Shown in pieces: positions 8,283 to 17,299 of a DNA stretch of 64,000 bases (position 1 is its first letter; the number at the start of each line of letters is the position of its first letter). The notes beneath the pieces are model-generated. The model was not told the DNA's origin. It saw nothing but the letters and a program-made list of their open reading frames with translations, and made no database searches. Origin of the DNA: Prevotella aff. ruminicola Tc2-24 (GTDB lineage Bacteria > Bacteroidota > Bacteroidia > Bacteroidales > Bacteroidaceae); the NCBI RefSeq assembly GCF_900110895.1, contig NZ_FOIQ01000001.1:248001-312000 (forward strand). Direction: 5' to 3'. Made by a program: the position numbers and the translations under genes.

Positions 8283-10253
8283 TCAGGGGCGACGGCGATC
8301 CCGTCCTCGTTTGTCCTTACGGTTCTTCTCCGGATAAGGCTTCGAGTTACGATTGTCTTGCGGGTAAGGTCTTGTCTTATGGCTCTCTTGCGGACGGTTC
8401 GTTTTCGGAGAACGCTGCTCGAAGGGGCATGAGCCAGCATACAACTGTTTGATCAGGTCGGGACGACCGATCCTCCGCAGACTCTGTTCGATGTTCCGGC
8501 GCTCTTCTGGCTTGTACCAGAAGAAATACTGTCGCTGGGCCAATTTCTCCTTCGGGGTCTTCGCACTGAATACTTTCTCGAGCGTGTAGGGGTCGTATCC
8601 CGTATACCAGGTCTCAGTGGCATTGGTCATCGGCGTAGGCGTGAAGTCCTGCACCTGTTCCAGATGGAAGTCAAGTTGTTTGGTGATGACGGCCAGCTCG
8701 GCCATGTCCTCCTCCTGACAACCGGGATGAGAACTGATGAAGTAGGGGATGATCTGCTCTCGGAGGTTCTCTTCACGGTTGATGCGGTCGAACTGGCGCT
8801 TAAACTCGTAGAACTGTTGGAAGGAGGGCTTGCGCATCAGGTAGAGCACACGTTCGCTGGTATGCTCGGGGGCCACCTTCAGACGACCGCTCACATGTCG
8901 GCTGATGAGCTCTCTAGTATATTGCAGGGCGGCACGGTTGGCCTCCTCGTCCTTACTGCGGTGCAGCAACAGGTCATATCTCACGCCACTGCCGATGAAG
9001 CTCCGTTTGATGCCCGGGATGGCATCTACGGCGTGATAGACATCCAAGAGTCGGGAATGGTTAGTGTCGAGATTCGGACAGACCTGCGGGTGGATACAAC
9101 TCGGCCGCTTACATTTCTCGCAGGCTTTCTTGTTCTTACCAGCCATACCGTACATATTGGCAGACGGTCCTCCGAGGTCGGAGAGATAACCCTTGAAGTC
9201 GGGCATCTGCGTGACCTGTCTCACCTCTTTGAGAATGCTCTCTTTCGAACGACATGAGATGAACTTCCCCTGATGGGCGGAGATGGTGCAGAAGGCACAG
9301 CCGCCAAAGCATCCGCGATGGATGTTCACACTGTGTTTGATCATGTCGTAGGCCGGAATACGCTTGCCTTTGTATTTCGGATGGGGCTGTCGGGTATAAG
9401 GCAGGTCGAACGAGGCGTCGAGTTCCTCGGTGGTCATCGGGGGATAGGGCGGGTTGACAACGGCGTATTGTCCGTTGACCTCTTGCAGGAGGCGCTGGGC
9501 ATGCATCATGTTCGACTGTTCCTCGATATGACGGAAGTTCTCAGCCTGTGCCCGTTTGTTGCGAACACATTCCTCATGACTATGCAGCACCAGATCGTTG
9601 TCGCGGATACCTCCTGGAATCTCGTCCTTTCGGGATAGGAAGACTGTCTGTGGGATATCACGTATATCATGGATGGAACGGCCTTCCGCCAGTTGTCGGG
9701 CCAGTTCCAGGATGGGCTTCTCGCCCATGCCATATATCAGGATGTCGGCACCGGCGTCGCAGAGAATACACGGCTGGAGCTTGTCCTTCCAGTAATCGTA
9801 GTGGGTGAGACGGCGCAGAGACGCCTCAATACCACCAAGGACGACGGGTACGTCTGGATATAGTTGCTTGAGAATCCTTGAGTACACGACGGTCGGGTAT
9901 TCCGGTCGCATGTCGTGTCTTCCATCGGGACTATAGGCGTCTTCAGAACGGAGGCGCCGGTTGGCGGTGTATTTGTTGACCATGGAGTCCATGCACCCCG
10001 GTGCGATACCGAAGAACAAGCGCGGTCGTCCCAGTTTCTTAAAGTCACGGAAGTCACCATGCCAGTCGGGCTGTGGGACAATGGCCACCTTATATCCGCC
10101 AGCCTCTAAGGTACGTCCGATAACGGCAGCACCGAAAGAGGGATGGTCGATATAAGCATCTCCTGAAAAGAGAATCACATCAACCTCTGTCCATCCTCGG
10201 AGGTCGAGTTCTTTTTTGGTCGTTGGCAGAAAGTCCGTCAGCCTGTATTCCAT
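8283..10253 (-). CDS. ygiQ: YgiQ-family (UPF0313) radical SAM protein
   Basis: 656 residues. An N-terminal B12-binding-like/UPF0313 region (about 1-290, with VVLGGIEASLRRLTHYDYW) precedes a radical SAM core whose cluster motif CxxxCxxC is at Cys315, Cys319 and Cys322 (GCFGGCAFC). The last 50 or so residues are an Arg/Lys/Pro-rich low-complexity tail. The radical SAM domain should bind a [4Fe-4S] cluster and cleave S-adenosylmethionine; the physiological reaction of YgiQ is not known to me. It is the last of five genes in an operon starting near 14455, 11 bases after the orphan gene at 10265. Confidence 0.93.
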   Translation of the reverse strand: MEYRLTDFLPTTKKELDLRGWTEVDVILFSGDAYIDHPSFGAAVIGRTLEAGGYKVAIVPQPDWHGDFRDFKKLGRPRLFFGIAPGCMDSMVNKYTANRRLRSEDAYSPDGRHDMRPEYPTVVYSRILKQLYPDVPVVLGGIEASLRRLTHYDYWKDKLQPCILCDAGADILIYGMGEKPILELARQLAEGRSIHDIRDIPQTVFLSRKDEIPGGIRDNDLVLHSHEECVRNKRAQAENFRHIEEQSNMMHAQRLLQEVNGQYAVVNPPYPPMTTEELDASFDLPYTRQPHPKYKGKRIPAYDMIKHSVNIHRGCFGGCAFCTISAHQGKFISCRSKESILKEVRQVTQMPDFKGYLSDLGGPSANMYGMAGKNKKACEKCKRPSCIHPQVCPNLDTNHSRLLDVYHAVDAIPGIKRSFIGSGVRYDLLLHRSKDEEANRAALQYTRELISRHVSGRLKVAPEHTSERVLYLMRKPSFQQFYEFKRQFDRINREENLREQIIPYFISSHPGCQEEDMAELAVITKQLDFHLEQVQDFTPTPMTNATETWYTGYDPYTLEKVFSAKTPKEKLAQRQYFFWYKPEERRNIEQSLRRIGRPDLIKQLYAGSCPFEQRSPKTNRPQESHKTRPYPQDNRNSKPYPEKNRKDKRGRDRRRP

Positions 10254-10264
10254 GGATTCGTTAT

Positions 10265-10609
10265 TTAATTAAATGGGGTGCCCTGAACAGCTTTTACCGT
10301 CATCCCCAGGTCGTCGTTTGCCTGATTCTTCCAGTTGATGTAAAGCAGCACCAGTTGCTGGAGACCATACGCTTTCATGTTCGGGTGATAGATCACATCG
10401 AGACACAGGTCAAGAAGATCCTTGTCCTTACCGGCATCGCCTTCCAATAACGAGCGGATATTCAGACGGAGTTTATCAAGGACGGGCTCGTCGACATAGC
10501 CGTTGGAGTCGATCAGGTCGCGGAAGAGTTGATACTTCTCGATGGTCTGCAGATGAATCTCTGTCACTTCGATACTTCGAGTACCGGATGAATTGGCTTG
10601 AATTTTCAT
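10265..10609 (-). CDS. Conserved-looking small protein of unknown function
   Basis: 114 residues, soluble, with no signal peptide or membrane segment and no Cys cluster. I do not recognise the family. After a polar N-terminus (MKIQANSSGTRS) it appears mainly helical (residues about 15-95), with the hydrophobic stretch DLLDLCLDVIYHPNMKAYGL. It lies between the amidase-like gene (gap 19 bases) and ygiQ (gap 11 bases), so it is translated from the same mRNA. Its position gives no clear functional hint. Confidence 0.75.
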   Translation of the reverse strand: MKIQANSSGTRSIEVTEIHLQTIEKYQLFRDLIDSNGYVDEPVLDKLRLNIRSLLEGDAGKDKDLLDLCLDVIYHPNMKAYGLQQLVLLYINWKNQANDDLGMTVKAVQGTPFN

Positions 10610-10628
10610 GTCATTATGGTTTTGTAGT

Positions 10629-13565
10629 TTATAATGATTGTAATAGGAATCTTAGGATACCCCTCATCAGCATCTGCCGTTTCTGTTCCGATTTGATGCA
10701 CTCAAAGGGGAAGCCGAGTGTCATGGCTTTATAGTCGGAACCGTCGTAGGCCACGCAGGCGCTGTAGCCATCGGTATAGATCATGGCCGAATAGGCAGGA
10801 GCGACAGGTTGCAGGATGTCGGGGTGCGTGGCGGCATAATGCGTCTCGTTGAGATGACGGTAGAACTCGAAGGTCGTGCCGAGTCCACTGATGGTGTCAC
10901 GCTGCAGACTGTCTCTGTTTACGCCTTCGCCATAGCATTTCAGGACGTCTTCCAGGAAACGACGGTCGGCAGGCATCTGCATGTCTGAACCGACATAGGA
11001 ACCACTGACGAGGAGAGCACCTCCATGTGAGGCAAAGAGTCGCAGGTGTTCTTTCAGCATCGGAGAGAAGGTCTGATAATGACGAAGCGAGTAACCATCG
11101 TTTCGCTCCAGTCCGAGTATCAGGTCCAACATGTTATATTGGGTTGGATACACCTCATTGGTCTCCAGTGCTTCAGCAGAACAACTTGCGATACTGTATC
11201 GCTGTGTTGCTGCGATGGCCTCGGCGTGTGTACGGATATAGTCGAAGTCGTTACCGGCAATAAACTGTCCTTGCAGCGTGTCGTTTGTATAGCCCAGGCC
11301 GTCCTTGCTCTCCCGTCCCATGGTAGCCTTATTGAAACAAGTCTGGTAACCCAGCCATCCGGCTGTCCTGCCATAGGTCACTCCGGGGTCTTCCTCCAAG
11401 TCGAAACCCTGTTCGGCGGCGTTGTCCCTCACGAAAGGAGATGACAACCGATGGAAACCGTTGACGATCAGCACCGTCTTCTGGGCTTCTGGTACGTCGC
11501 AGGCCGAGACAACCTCACTCGGGAAACTCTCGCCACCGGCATTGACGGCGGTCACCCGGAACGAATACAACTCTCCAGGTGTAACATCTATCGTATAACT
11601 GGTCTGTGGCCCTTGGATATATTGTCCGTTGTCAAAGCCTCCCTTGCCAATGGCGGTGTAGACAATATAACCGGTTGGAACAGCAGAAGGTTCCAGTGGG
11701 TCTTTTACTGCCGCCCATGACAGTTTGGCCTCACCTTTCCCTGTAAGTTCGACACGTACCTTGTTGGGGGTAAGAGGACTCACCGTGTAGGTGGTCTGGT
11801 GCATCCGTGAGATATAACGGAGTAGTGCCTTGTAGATGCTACGGGCCAGGTCGAAACGGAAGTTCGGATCCTGACCGTATCGCATATCCGCAAAGTTCTG
11901 GTGCGACATCGTCTCCAGAATGGCACTTGGCACCTCAGGACAGCGGGTCTCGGAATAGTTGCGGTCGAAGAGCTCGCGCATCTGCCAGTTGGCGTATTTT
12001 CTCTTGATATCGTTCGACACCGATACCAGCAGTTCGTCGGCGAGGTCGCGTGACGCCAGTCGGGACATGCCCGTGCCAAGGATGCTGTCGTTCAGATAGG
12101 TGGTACATATGGCAAGTGTGCCCGTATGACTGCCGTCACGGGTATAACCTGCGTCACTGTGCACAGCAAGCGACAACTCTATGGGGACATGTCTTCCTGT
12201 GGTGTCGGGCATATAACAGGAACCACCGGCCAACAGGTTCGTCATGTGAGAACGTACGTTGATATCATCGCCATAGTCATCTTCGCCGTTCTTCGATGAG
12301 TAGACCTCGTACGGCATACCTGCCCATTGGGCATAATAACGGGCACCTTCCAGGCAACGGGGGAGACCACTGGTGGTATAGCCGCGCCGGATATTACCCA
12401 TACCTCCACCAAAGCGGACGGCATCAGTCGTGACGATGCCTCGACTCCGACTCTGATTACTCAGTACGACACAGTTCTGTGCACTACTTCCTTCATCGAA
12501 GTCGAAAGTGCCGAGATAGACCCATGTCGAACCGCCCATCTGTTGATTGACACGGAACTCGGTAGGCACGCCTTGATGCCACACCGTGTAATGGGCGTCG
12601 TCAATGCTGCCTTCTACAGTCTGGTAACTGACATAGACGGCATATCGTCCTGTCTCAGGGATGGTGGGGATATAAGAGGCCAGACTCTGGTTCCGGCGGT
12701 GGTCAACCGTTTCGGTCTGTCGGGCCGTACCTGCAAGGAACGGATTCTCGCCATCCAGGTAGTTGCCCTGATGATAGGCGAAACCGACGGAGTCGGTCTG
12801 TGACCATGCATGACTGCCGATCGTCTCCTGATAGGAAGACCATCTTGTGTGGGGCATATCATTATCCACGATGACCTCATGGCGCTGCCAGTCTCGTTCA
12901 CGTGGGGTAAAGACAATGGCTCCGGCTTTCTCAAGCATCGGCATCAGATAGGGTACGACAATGGTCTGTGTAAACAGGTCTTCACGAGTTCCGAACAGGG
13001 AGGGGCGCTGCCATTTCCACACACTGTCTTTGATATGGAAATAACGGCCATGACTAGCCCAAAGGGACAGGTGCCGGTTCTGCAGACCATTCGTCACCTT
13101 GTAGGGTAGGGATGCGTTGCTGACCCAAGGGCGTCCTTGGTAGTCGATATCACCCCACATCCGTTTCTCGTCAAGATCACGTCGCAGACGGTTGGGTACC
13201 AGGTCGCGGATATCACGACCGCCGCTCTTCACGGTGAGGATATAACTCTGACAACTGTCGGGTAGCAGGTTTCCGATGCTTGAATAGATATGCTCCACAG
13301 ATTGTGGAGTGAACACCTGTTCACCGAAGTGACTGTCGGCCACCACCTCTATTGTAGACAGCGAATCATTGATCAGGAGAGTCTGCAACCGCGAGGCGGA
13401 ACGAACCCGTTGTCCGTCAGGACGGTAGCTGCTAAGATACTTGTTGATCTTGTCTTTTAGCTCCTTTTGGGGATCAGGGACCTTCTGTGCTTTCTTAGCA
13501 GCCCGCAGCGTGTCGGCAGAGAAGAGTAGGAGCAGTGTCAGACAGATGGCTACGGTTTTCCTCAT
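10629..13565 (-). CDS. Secreted N-acetylmuramoyl-L-alanine-amidase-like protein with golvesin-like and FnIII domains
   Basis: 978 residues from the ATG at 13565, one base after the stop of the acyltransferase gene; this start gives a clean signal peptide (MRKTVAICLTLLLLFSADTLRAA). The N-terminal half carries features of zinc amidases of the Amidase_3 type: RDWQRHEVIVDND, a possible Glu ligand in SSKNGEDDYG, His in SLAVHSDAG and Glu in AILETMSHQN. Within this half is a beta-sandwich resembling golvesin/xanthan-lyase accessory domains (ETGRYAVYVSYQT to VRFGGG). An FnIII-like module follows (LSWAAVKDPLEP to FRVTAVNAGGES), then a C-terminal part containing HGGALLVSGSYVG. It probably cuts or binds peptidoglycan or surface glycan in the periplasm. 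The amidase call rests on motifs and is less certain than the domain order. Confidence 0.82.
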   Translation of the reverse strand: MRKTVAICLTLLLLFSADTLRAAKKAQKVPDPQKELKDKINKYLSSYRPDGQRVRSASRLQTLLINDSLSTIEVVADSHFGEQVFTPQSVEHIYSSIGNLLPDSCQSYILTVKSGGRDIRDLVPNRLRRDLDEKRMWGDIDYQGRPWVSNASLPYKVTNGLQNRHLSLWASHGRYFHIKDSVWKWQRPSLFGTREDLFTQTIVVPYLMPMLEKAGAIVFTPRERDWQRHEVIVDNDMPHTRWSSYQETIGSHAWSQTDSVGFAYHQGNYLDGENPFLAGTARQTETVDHRRNQSLASYIPTIPETGRYAVYVSYQTVEGSIDDAHYTVWHQGVPTEFRVNQQMGGSTWVYLGTFDFDEGSSAQNCVVLSNQSRSRGIVTTDAVRFGGGMGNIRRGYTTSGLPRCLEGARYYAQWAGMPYEVYSSKNGEDDYGDDINVRSHMTNLLAGGSCYMPDTTGRHVPIELSLAVHSDAGYTRDGSHTGTLAICTTYLNDSILGTGMSRLASRDLADELLVSVSNDIKRKYANWQMRELFDRNYSETRCPEVPSAILETMSHQNFADMRYGQDPNFRFDLARSIYKALLRYISRMHQTTYTVSPLTPNKVRVELTGKGEAKLSWAAVKDPLEPSAVPTGYIVYTAIGKGGFDNGQYIQGPQTSYTIDVTPGELYSFRVTAVNAGGESFPSEVVSACDVPEAQKTVLIVNGFHRLSSPFVRDNAAEQGFDLEEDPGVTYGRTAGWLGYQTCFNKATMGRESKDGLGYTNDTLQGQFIAGNDFDYIRTHAEAIAATQRYSIASCSAEALETNEVYPTQYNMLDLILGLERNDGYSLRHYQTFSPMLKEHLRLFASHGGALLVSGSYVGSDMQMPADRRFLEDVLKCYGEGVNRDSLQRDTISGLGTTFEFYRHLNETHYAATHPDILQPVAPAYSAMIYTDGYSACVAYDGSDYKAMTLGFPFECIKSEQKRQMLMRGILRFLLQSL

Positions 13566-13566
13566 A

Positions 13567-14121
13567 TTATACCTCCCCAATGGTGAAATTCTCCGGTTTC
13601 TTGCCTTTGAAATCCTTGAAATAGAGTTTGATCTCACGCATATCAGTCTCCAGATCACCTGAAGGGATGATCGTCTTAGTACACTGTATATGCTTCTTCT
13701 CATAGTCTATGCCATACAATAGGATGGGAAGACCGGCTTTCAGTGCGATAAAATAAAAACCTTTTTTCCATTCGGGGTTCTTCGAGCGCGTGCCCTCTGG
13801 AGTGATACACAGATGAAACGTCTTGGCAGCCTTGGCTGTCTCTGCCATGCTGTCGGTCATGCTGGTATGCTTCTGTCTGTGGACAGGTATGCCACCCATC
13901 CTCCTGAAGAGGGTGCCGAATGGCCAGAAAAACCATTCTTTCTTCATCAGAAAATTGCTTTGCATACCTCTTGCGCCGATATAGAGCTGACCAATCAGAA
14001 AGTCCCAGTTGCTCGTATGGGGCGCCAGACAGATAATAAACTTATCGGGGTGGTCTTCTGTTACTTCAGCCGTCCACCCCATTCGCTTGTATAATAACCA
14101 ATTACAAAAATTCTTCCACAT
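13567..14121 (-). CDS. PlsC-like 1-acylglycerol-3-phosphate acyltransferase family protein
   Basis: 184 residues, short for PlsC. It has the acyltransferase block HTSNWD (HX4D; His and Asp act on the hydroxyl of the acceptor), a second block MGGIPVHR, and the phosphate-binding block PEGTRS. No long membrane helix is seen, but the N-terminus (MWKNFCNWLLYKRMGW) is amphipathic. It transfers a fatty acyl chain to a lysophosphatidic-acid-like acceptor or another lipid; the acceptor cannot be told from sequence. It lies 26 bases after a small orphan gene and 1 base before the amidase-like gene, which suggests an envelope-linked operon. Confidence 0.9.
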   Translation of the reverse strand: MWKNFCNWLLYKRMGWTAEVTEDHPDKFIICLAPHTSNWDFLIGQLYIGARGMQSNFLMKKEWFFWPFGTLFRRMGGIPVHRQKHTSMTDSMAETAKAAKTFHLCITPEGTRSKNPEWKKGFYFIALKAGLPILLYGIDYEKKHIQCTKTIIPSGDLETDMREIKLYFKDFKGKKPENFTIGEV

Positions 14122-14147
14122 TGTTCGTTTTTCCTTTTGGTGCTCTT

Positions 14148-14414
14148 TTATGAGTTGATCTGATCTAGAATCTCATTGACCTGAGAACTGAATTTCTCCC
14201 GCAGATCCTTATAGTATTTCTTGGCGGGAATCCCAGGCTCCGGATGTGATATTCTCTTGATGTAATGATCTTCCATCTTCACGATGGAGGAAAGCACGGC
14301 TTCTGCATTTTCCCTATCATTTTCAGGACCATACAACGAAACAGCCACACTTTCGGCAAACAGGTCTTCACAGATCAAATTAATACATTTCTTTAGCGTT
14401 CTTTTATTTGCCAT
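14148..14414 (-). CDS. Small helical protein of unknown function
   Basis: 88 residues, first gene of the five-gene minus-strand operon. It has no signal peptide or membrane span. The composition is charged and helical (KKCINLICEDLFAESVAVSLYG, then KYYKDLREKFSSQVNEILDQIN). I do not recognise the family. A well-formed promoter at 14455-14484 and the tight spacing to the acyltransferase (26 bases) support it as a real gene. Confidence 0.75.
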   Translation of the reverse strand: MANKRTLKKCINLICEDLFAESVAVSLYGPENDRENAEAVLSSIVKMEDHYIKRISHPEPGIPAKKYYKDLREKFSSQVNEILDQINS

Positions 14415-14454
14415 AATTCAAATCCTCCTTATTGTTTTTGACATATTCAGTAAG

Positions 14455-14484
14455 CAAAGATAGACATTTTTTCTGAGATGGCAA
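14455..14484 (-). promoter_or_regulatory. Promoter of the five-gene operon ending in ygiQ
   Basis: On the minus strand TTG (14482-14484), 19 bases, TATCTTTG (14455-14462), with the first start codon at 14414, a leader of about 35 bases. It is divergent from the pfp promoter at 14535-14565. Confidence 0.75.
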
Positions 14485-14534
14485 GTCTTTCACTCTCAAA
14501 AAATATTAAAAAGGCGATTTTACTACTTTTTCTT

Positions 14535-14565
14535 TTGTGTTTCTGCCAAAAATCAACTAATTTTG
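14535..14565 (+). promoter_or_regulatory. Promoter of pfp
   Basis: TTG (14535-14537), 20 bases, TAATTTTG (14558-14565). The start codon follows at 14633, giving an A/T-rich leader of about 60 bases with no Shine-Dalgarno, as is usual for highly expressed Bacteroidota genes. Confidence 0.78.
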
Positions 14566-14632
14566 CATCGCTAAATAAAAGAATAGGTATATTAGGTGAA
14601 CGTTTTTATCAATAAATAAAGTTATCAGAATT

Positions 14633-16270
14633 ATGGAAAAAAGTGCATTGCAGATTGCGAGAGCCGCCTATCAGCCGAAGCTGCCGAAGGCTCTTCAGGG
14701 TGCTGTAAAAATCAAAGAAGGCCAACCGACGCAGAGCGTAGGTGATCAGGAGGAAATCAAGAAGTTGTTCCCCAACACCTATGGTATGCCGATCGTTGAG
14801 TTCGAGCCTGCTACAGAGGCAAACACCAAGAAGATGAACGTAGGTATCATCCTCTCAGGAGGTCAGGCTCCTGGCGGACACAACGTCATTACTGGTCTCT
14901 TTGATCAGATCAAGAAGCTGAACCCTGAGAACCGTCTCTTCGGTTTCATTCTCGGTCCTGGCGGTCTGGTAGATCACAACTATATGGAGCTCACCAAGGA
15001 AATTATCGATGAGTACCGCAATACCGGTGGTTTCGACATGATCGGCTCTGGTCGTACAAAACTGGAGAAGGTTGATCAGTTCGAGAAGGGTTTGGAGATT
15101 ATCCGTGAGCTCGACATCAAGGCTATTGTCATTATCGGTGGTGACGACTCTAACACGAACGCTTGTGTACTCGCTGAGTACTATGCTGCCAAGCAGTATG
15201 GCGTACAGGTCATCGGTTGCCCGAAGACGATCGATGGTGACCTGAAGAACGAACAGATTGAAACATCCTTTGGTTTCGATACTGCCTGCAAGACCTATTC
15301 AGAGTTGATCGGTAATATCGAGCGTGACTGTAACTCTGCCCGTAAATACTGGCACTTCATCAAGGTGATGGGCCGTTCGGCTTCTCACATCGCTCTTGAG
15401 TGCGCTCTGCAGACACAGCCGAATATCTGTCTGATTTCCGAGGAGATCGAGCAGAAGAACATGAGTCTTGACGATGTCGTAGATTATATCGCCAATGCCG
15501 TAGCTGTACGTGCAGCCGATGGTAACAACTTCGGTACTGTCATTATCCCTGAGGGTGTTATCGAGTTCATTCCTGCTATCAAGAAGCTGATTGCTCAGCT
15601 CAATGATGTGCTTGCAATGCCTGAGGCAAAGGATCTGGGTCGTTCTGAGCAGATCGACTTTGCCAAGAGTCACCTGACAGAGGAGAACCTGGCAGTCTTC
15701 AACTCACTGCCCACAAGTGTTGCTCGTCAGCTGGCTCTCGACCGTGACCCCCACGGAAACGTGCAGGTGAGTCTGATCGAGACAGAGAAGCTCCTCTCTA
15801 CGATGGTGGCTGTGAAGATGGAGAAGATGAAGAAGGCCGGTCAGTATAGCGGTAAGTTCGCTGCCCAGCATCACTTCTTCGGTTATGAGGGTCGTTGCGC
15901 TGCTCCTTCTAACTTCGACGCAGACTACTGCTATGCTCTCGGAACGAGTGCCGCTCAGTTGATTGCCAACGGTAAGACCGGTTACATGGCTATCGTCAAG
16001 AACACGACTGCACCCGCAGAGCAGTGGATCGCCGGTGGTGTGCCCATCACCATGATGATGAACATGGAGCGCCGTAATGGTGAGATGAAGCCCGTAATCA
16101 GAAAGGCTCTTGTGGAACTCGATGGAGCTCCCTTCAAGACCTTCGCAGCTCAGCGTGATGATTGGGCTAAGAATACGGCTTATATCTATCCGGGCCCAAT
16201 CCAGTACTGGGGACCCACAGAGGTCTGCGACCAGCCTACCAGAACCCTGGCGCTTGAGCAGGCTAAATAA
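14633..16270 (+). CDS. pfp: Diphosphate-dependent fructose-6-phosphate 1-phosphotransferase (PPi-PFK), long form
   Basis: 545 residues, matching the long (about 550 aa) PPi-PFK clade. It makes fructose 1,6-bisphosphate from fructose 6-phosphate reversibly using pyrophosphate. The nucleotide-type loop is GGQAPGGHN (76-84). The phosphoryl-donor motif is GGDDS (169-173), where the second Asp marks PPi use (ATP enzymes have GGDGS). The catalytic loop is PKTIDGD (197-203), with Gly where many enzymes have Asn. Further substrate-binding motifs are MGRSASH and [10 protein letters not shown]. It is monocistronic or followed by the GH25 gene across the hairpin at 16283-16367. Codon use is strongly biased, which suggests high expression. 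Confidence 0.96.
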   Translation: MEKSALQIARAAYQPKLPKALQGAVKIKEGQPTQSVGDQEEIKKLFPNTYGMPIVEFEPATEANTKKMNVGIILSGGQAPGGHNVITGLFDQIKKLNPENRLFGFILGPGGLVDHNYMELTKEIIDEYRNTGGFDMIGSGRTKLEKVDQFEKGLEIIRELDIKAIVIIGGDDSNTNACVLAEYYAAKQYGVQVIGCPKTIDGDLKNEQIETSFGFDTACKTYSELIGNIERDCNSARKYWHFIKVMGRSASHIALECALQTQPNICLISEEIEQKNMSLDDVVDYIANAVAVRAADGNNFGTVIIPEGVIEFIPAIKKLIAQLNDVLAMPEAKDLGRSEQIDFAKSHLTEENLAVFNSLPTSVARQLALDRDPHGNVQVSLIETEKLLSTMVAVKMEKMKKAGQYSGKFAAQHHFFGYEGRCAAPSNFDADYCYALGTSAAQLIANGKTGYMAIVKNTTAPAEQWIAGGVPITMMMNMERRNGEMKPVIRKALVELDGAPFKTFAAQRDDWAKNTAYIYPGPIQYWGPTEVCDQPTRTLALEQAK

Positions 16271-16282
16271 ATAAGTTGAAAG

Positions 16283-16367
16283 ATTAAGGGTTAATAATTA
16301 TGATATGCTTTGCAGGCGAAAACAAATACAATGCTTGTCAGAGTCATCATAATTGTTAATCCTTAAT
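16283..16367. repeat. 22-bp imperfect inverted repeat between pfp and the GH25 gene
   Basis: Arms 16283-16304 and 16346-16367 can pair over 22 bp with only two G-U wobbles in RNA, around a 41-base loop. There is no clean T tract, so it is a poor intrinsic terminator. It could be an mRNA 3'-end stabiliser or a miniature inverted-repeat remnant. The arm sequence (ATTAAGG.TTAA) resembles A/T-rich words at 20407-20434 and 42258-42282. Confidence 0.7.
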
Positions 16368-16379
16368 TGTTTTTCTGAA

Positions 16380-17276
16380 ATGGTAAAAAGGAGAGTAGTT
16401 CGCCGGAAAGGAGTAGGCACGACACGGACATATCATGGTCCCGGCAGGAGAAGACGACCGAGTCTTCTGATACGTATGCTCCAGAAACTACCAGGATGGG
16501 CCTGGTGGGTTGGCGGTGTGACTATTGTTTTGGCCTATATCTGGTTTTTTTACTATTTCTTTGTCAGTCCTTTTGGCTTCCGTTGGCGTGCGCTCTATGG
16601 CGACGTGTCATATCCGGAAGGTTATGAGATACATGGCATTGACATCTCCCATCATCAGGGACGCATAGACTGGGGCGAACTGAAGGACAATGGAAGCATT
16701 AACAGATGTCCGATCCGTTTTGTCATGATCAAAGCAACGGAAGGGGCTACTCAGACCGATGAGAATTTCCGTGATAATTTCTATCAGGCACGTGAGAATG
16801 GCTTTACACGAGGTGCCTATCACTTCTATAGTGTGCATACACCGGCAGAGCAACAGGCTTATCATTTTATGAGTACGGTGAAACTAGAGAATGGTGATCT
16901 GCCCCCAGTGCTGGATGTAGAGCATAAACCCAAGGAGCAGACTGACGAGGAGTTCAAGAATTCCGTGCTTCTATGGCTTCAACTTGTGGAAAAACATTAT
17001 CAGGTCAAGCCTATTATCTATACTTATTATAAGTTCAAGAAACGTTACCTCAGCGATTCCATCTTCAACCAGTATCCATATTGGATAGCCCATTATTATG
17101 TTGATTCTTTGGAATATCAGGGACCATGGAAATTCTGGCAGCATACCGATGCAGGGCGGTTGCCAGGTATCAAAGGTAGTGTAGACTTCAATATCTACAA
17201 CGGCTCTTATTATGACCTTCGTCAGATGACCATCGGTTCTCAGGAGACCATTGGTGTGAAGGCCTACAGCGAATAG
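16380..17276 (+). CDS. Membrane-anchored GH25 lysozyme-like muramidase
   Basis: 298 residues from the ATG at 16380; a TTG further upstream lies inside the inverted repeat and is unlikely. It has a basic cytoplasmic tail (MVKRRVVRRKGVG, RPGRRRR-like), one transmembrane helix (about 40-62, WAWWVGGVTIVLAYIWFF) and a periplasmic GH25 barrel. The barrel has the family strand motifs GIDISHHQG (Asp88), FVMIKATEG, GAYHFY and LDVEHK (catalytic pair Asp179/Glu181), and ends FWQHTDAGRLPGIKG. GH25 enzymes cut the MurNAc-GlcNAc bond of peptidoglycan. The anchor suggests local wall remodelling rather than secretion. Confidence 0.93.
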   Translation: MVKRRVVRRKGVGTTRTYHGPGRRRRPSLLIRMLQKLPGWAWWVGGVTIVLAYIWFFYYFFVSPFGFRWRALYGDVSYPEGYEIHGIDISHHQGRIDWGELKDNGSINRCPIRFVMIKATEGATQTDENFRDNFYQARENGFTRGAYHFYSVHTPAEQQAYHFMSTVKLENGDLPPVLDVEHKPKEQTDEEFKNSVLLWLQLVEKHYQVKPIIYTYYKFKKRYLSDSIFNQYPYWIAHYYVDSLEYQGPWKFWQHTDAGRLPGIKGSVDFNIYNGSYYDLRQMTIGSQETIGVKAYSE

Positions 17277-17299
17277 GTAGCCAATAATCCTTTTCTTTA

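Noticed and set aside
8664..9257. 197-residue open frame on the plus strand
   Set aside because: It lies wholly inside ygiQ on the other strand, has no promoter, and its sequence is a codon-bias shadow.
16353..16379. Upstream TTG start for the GH25 gene
   Set aside because: It lies in the arm of the inverted repeat, and the ATG at 16380 gives a normal basic tail plus membrane anchor.
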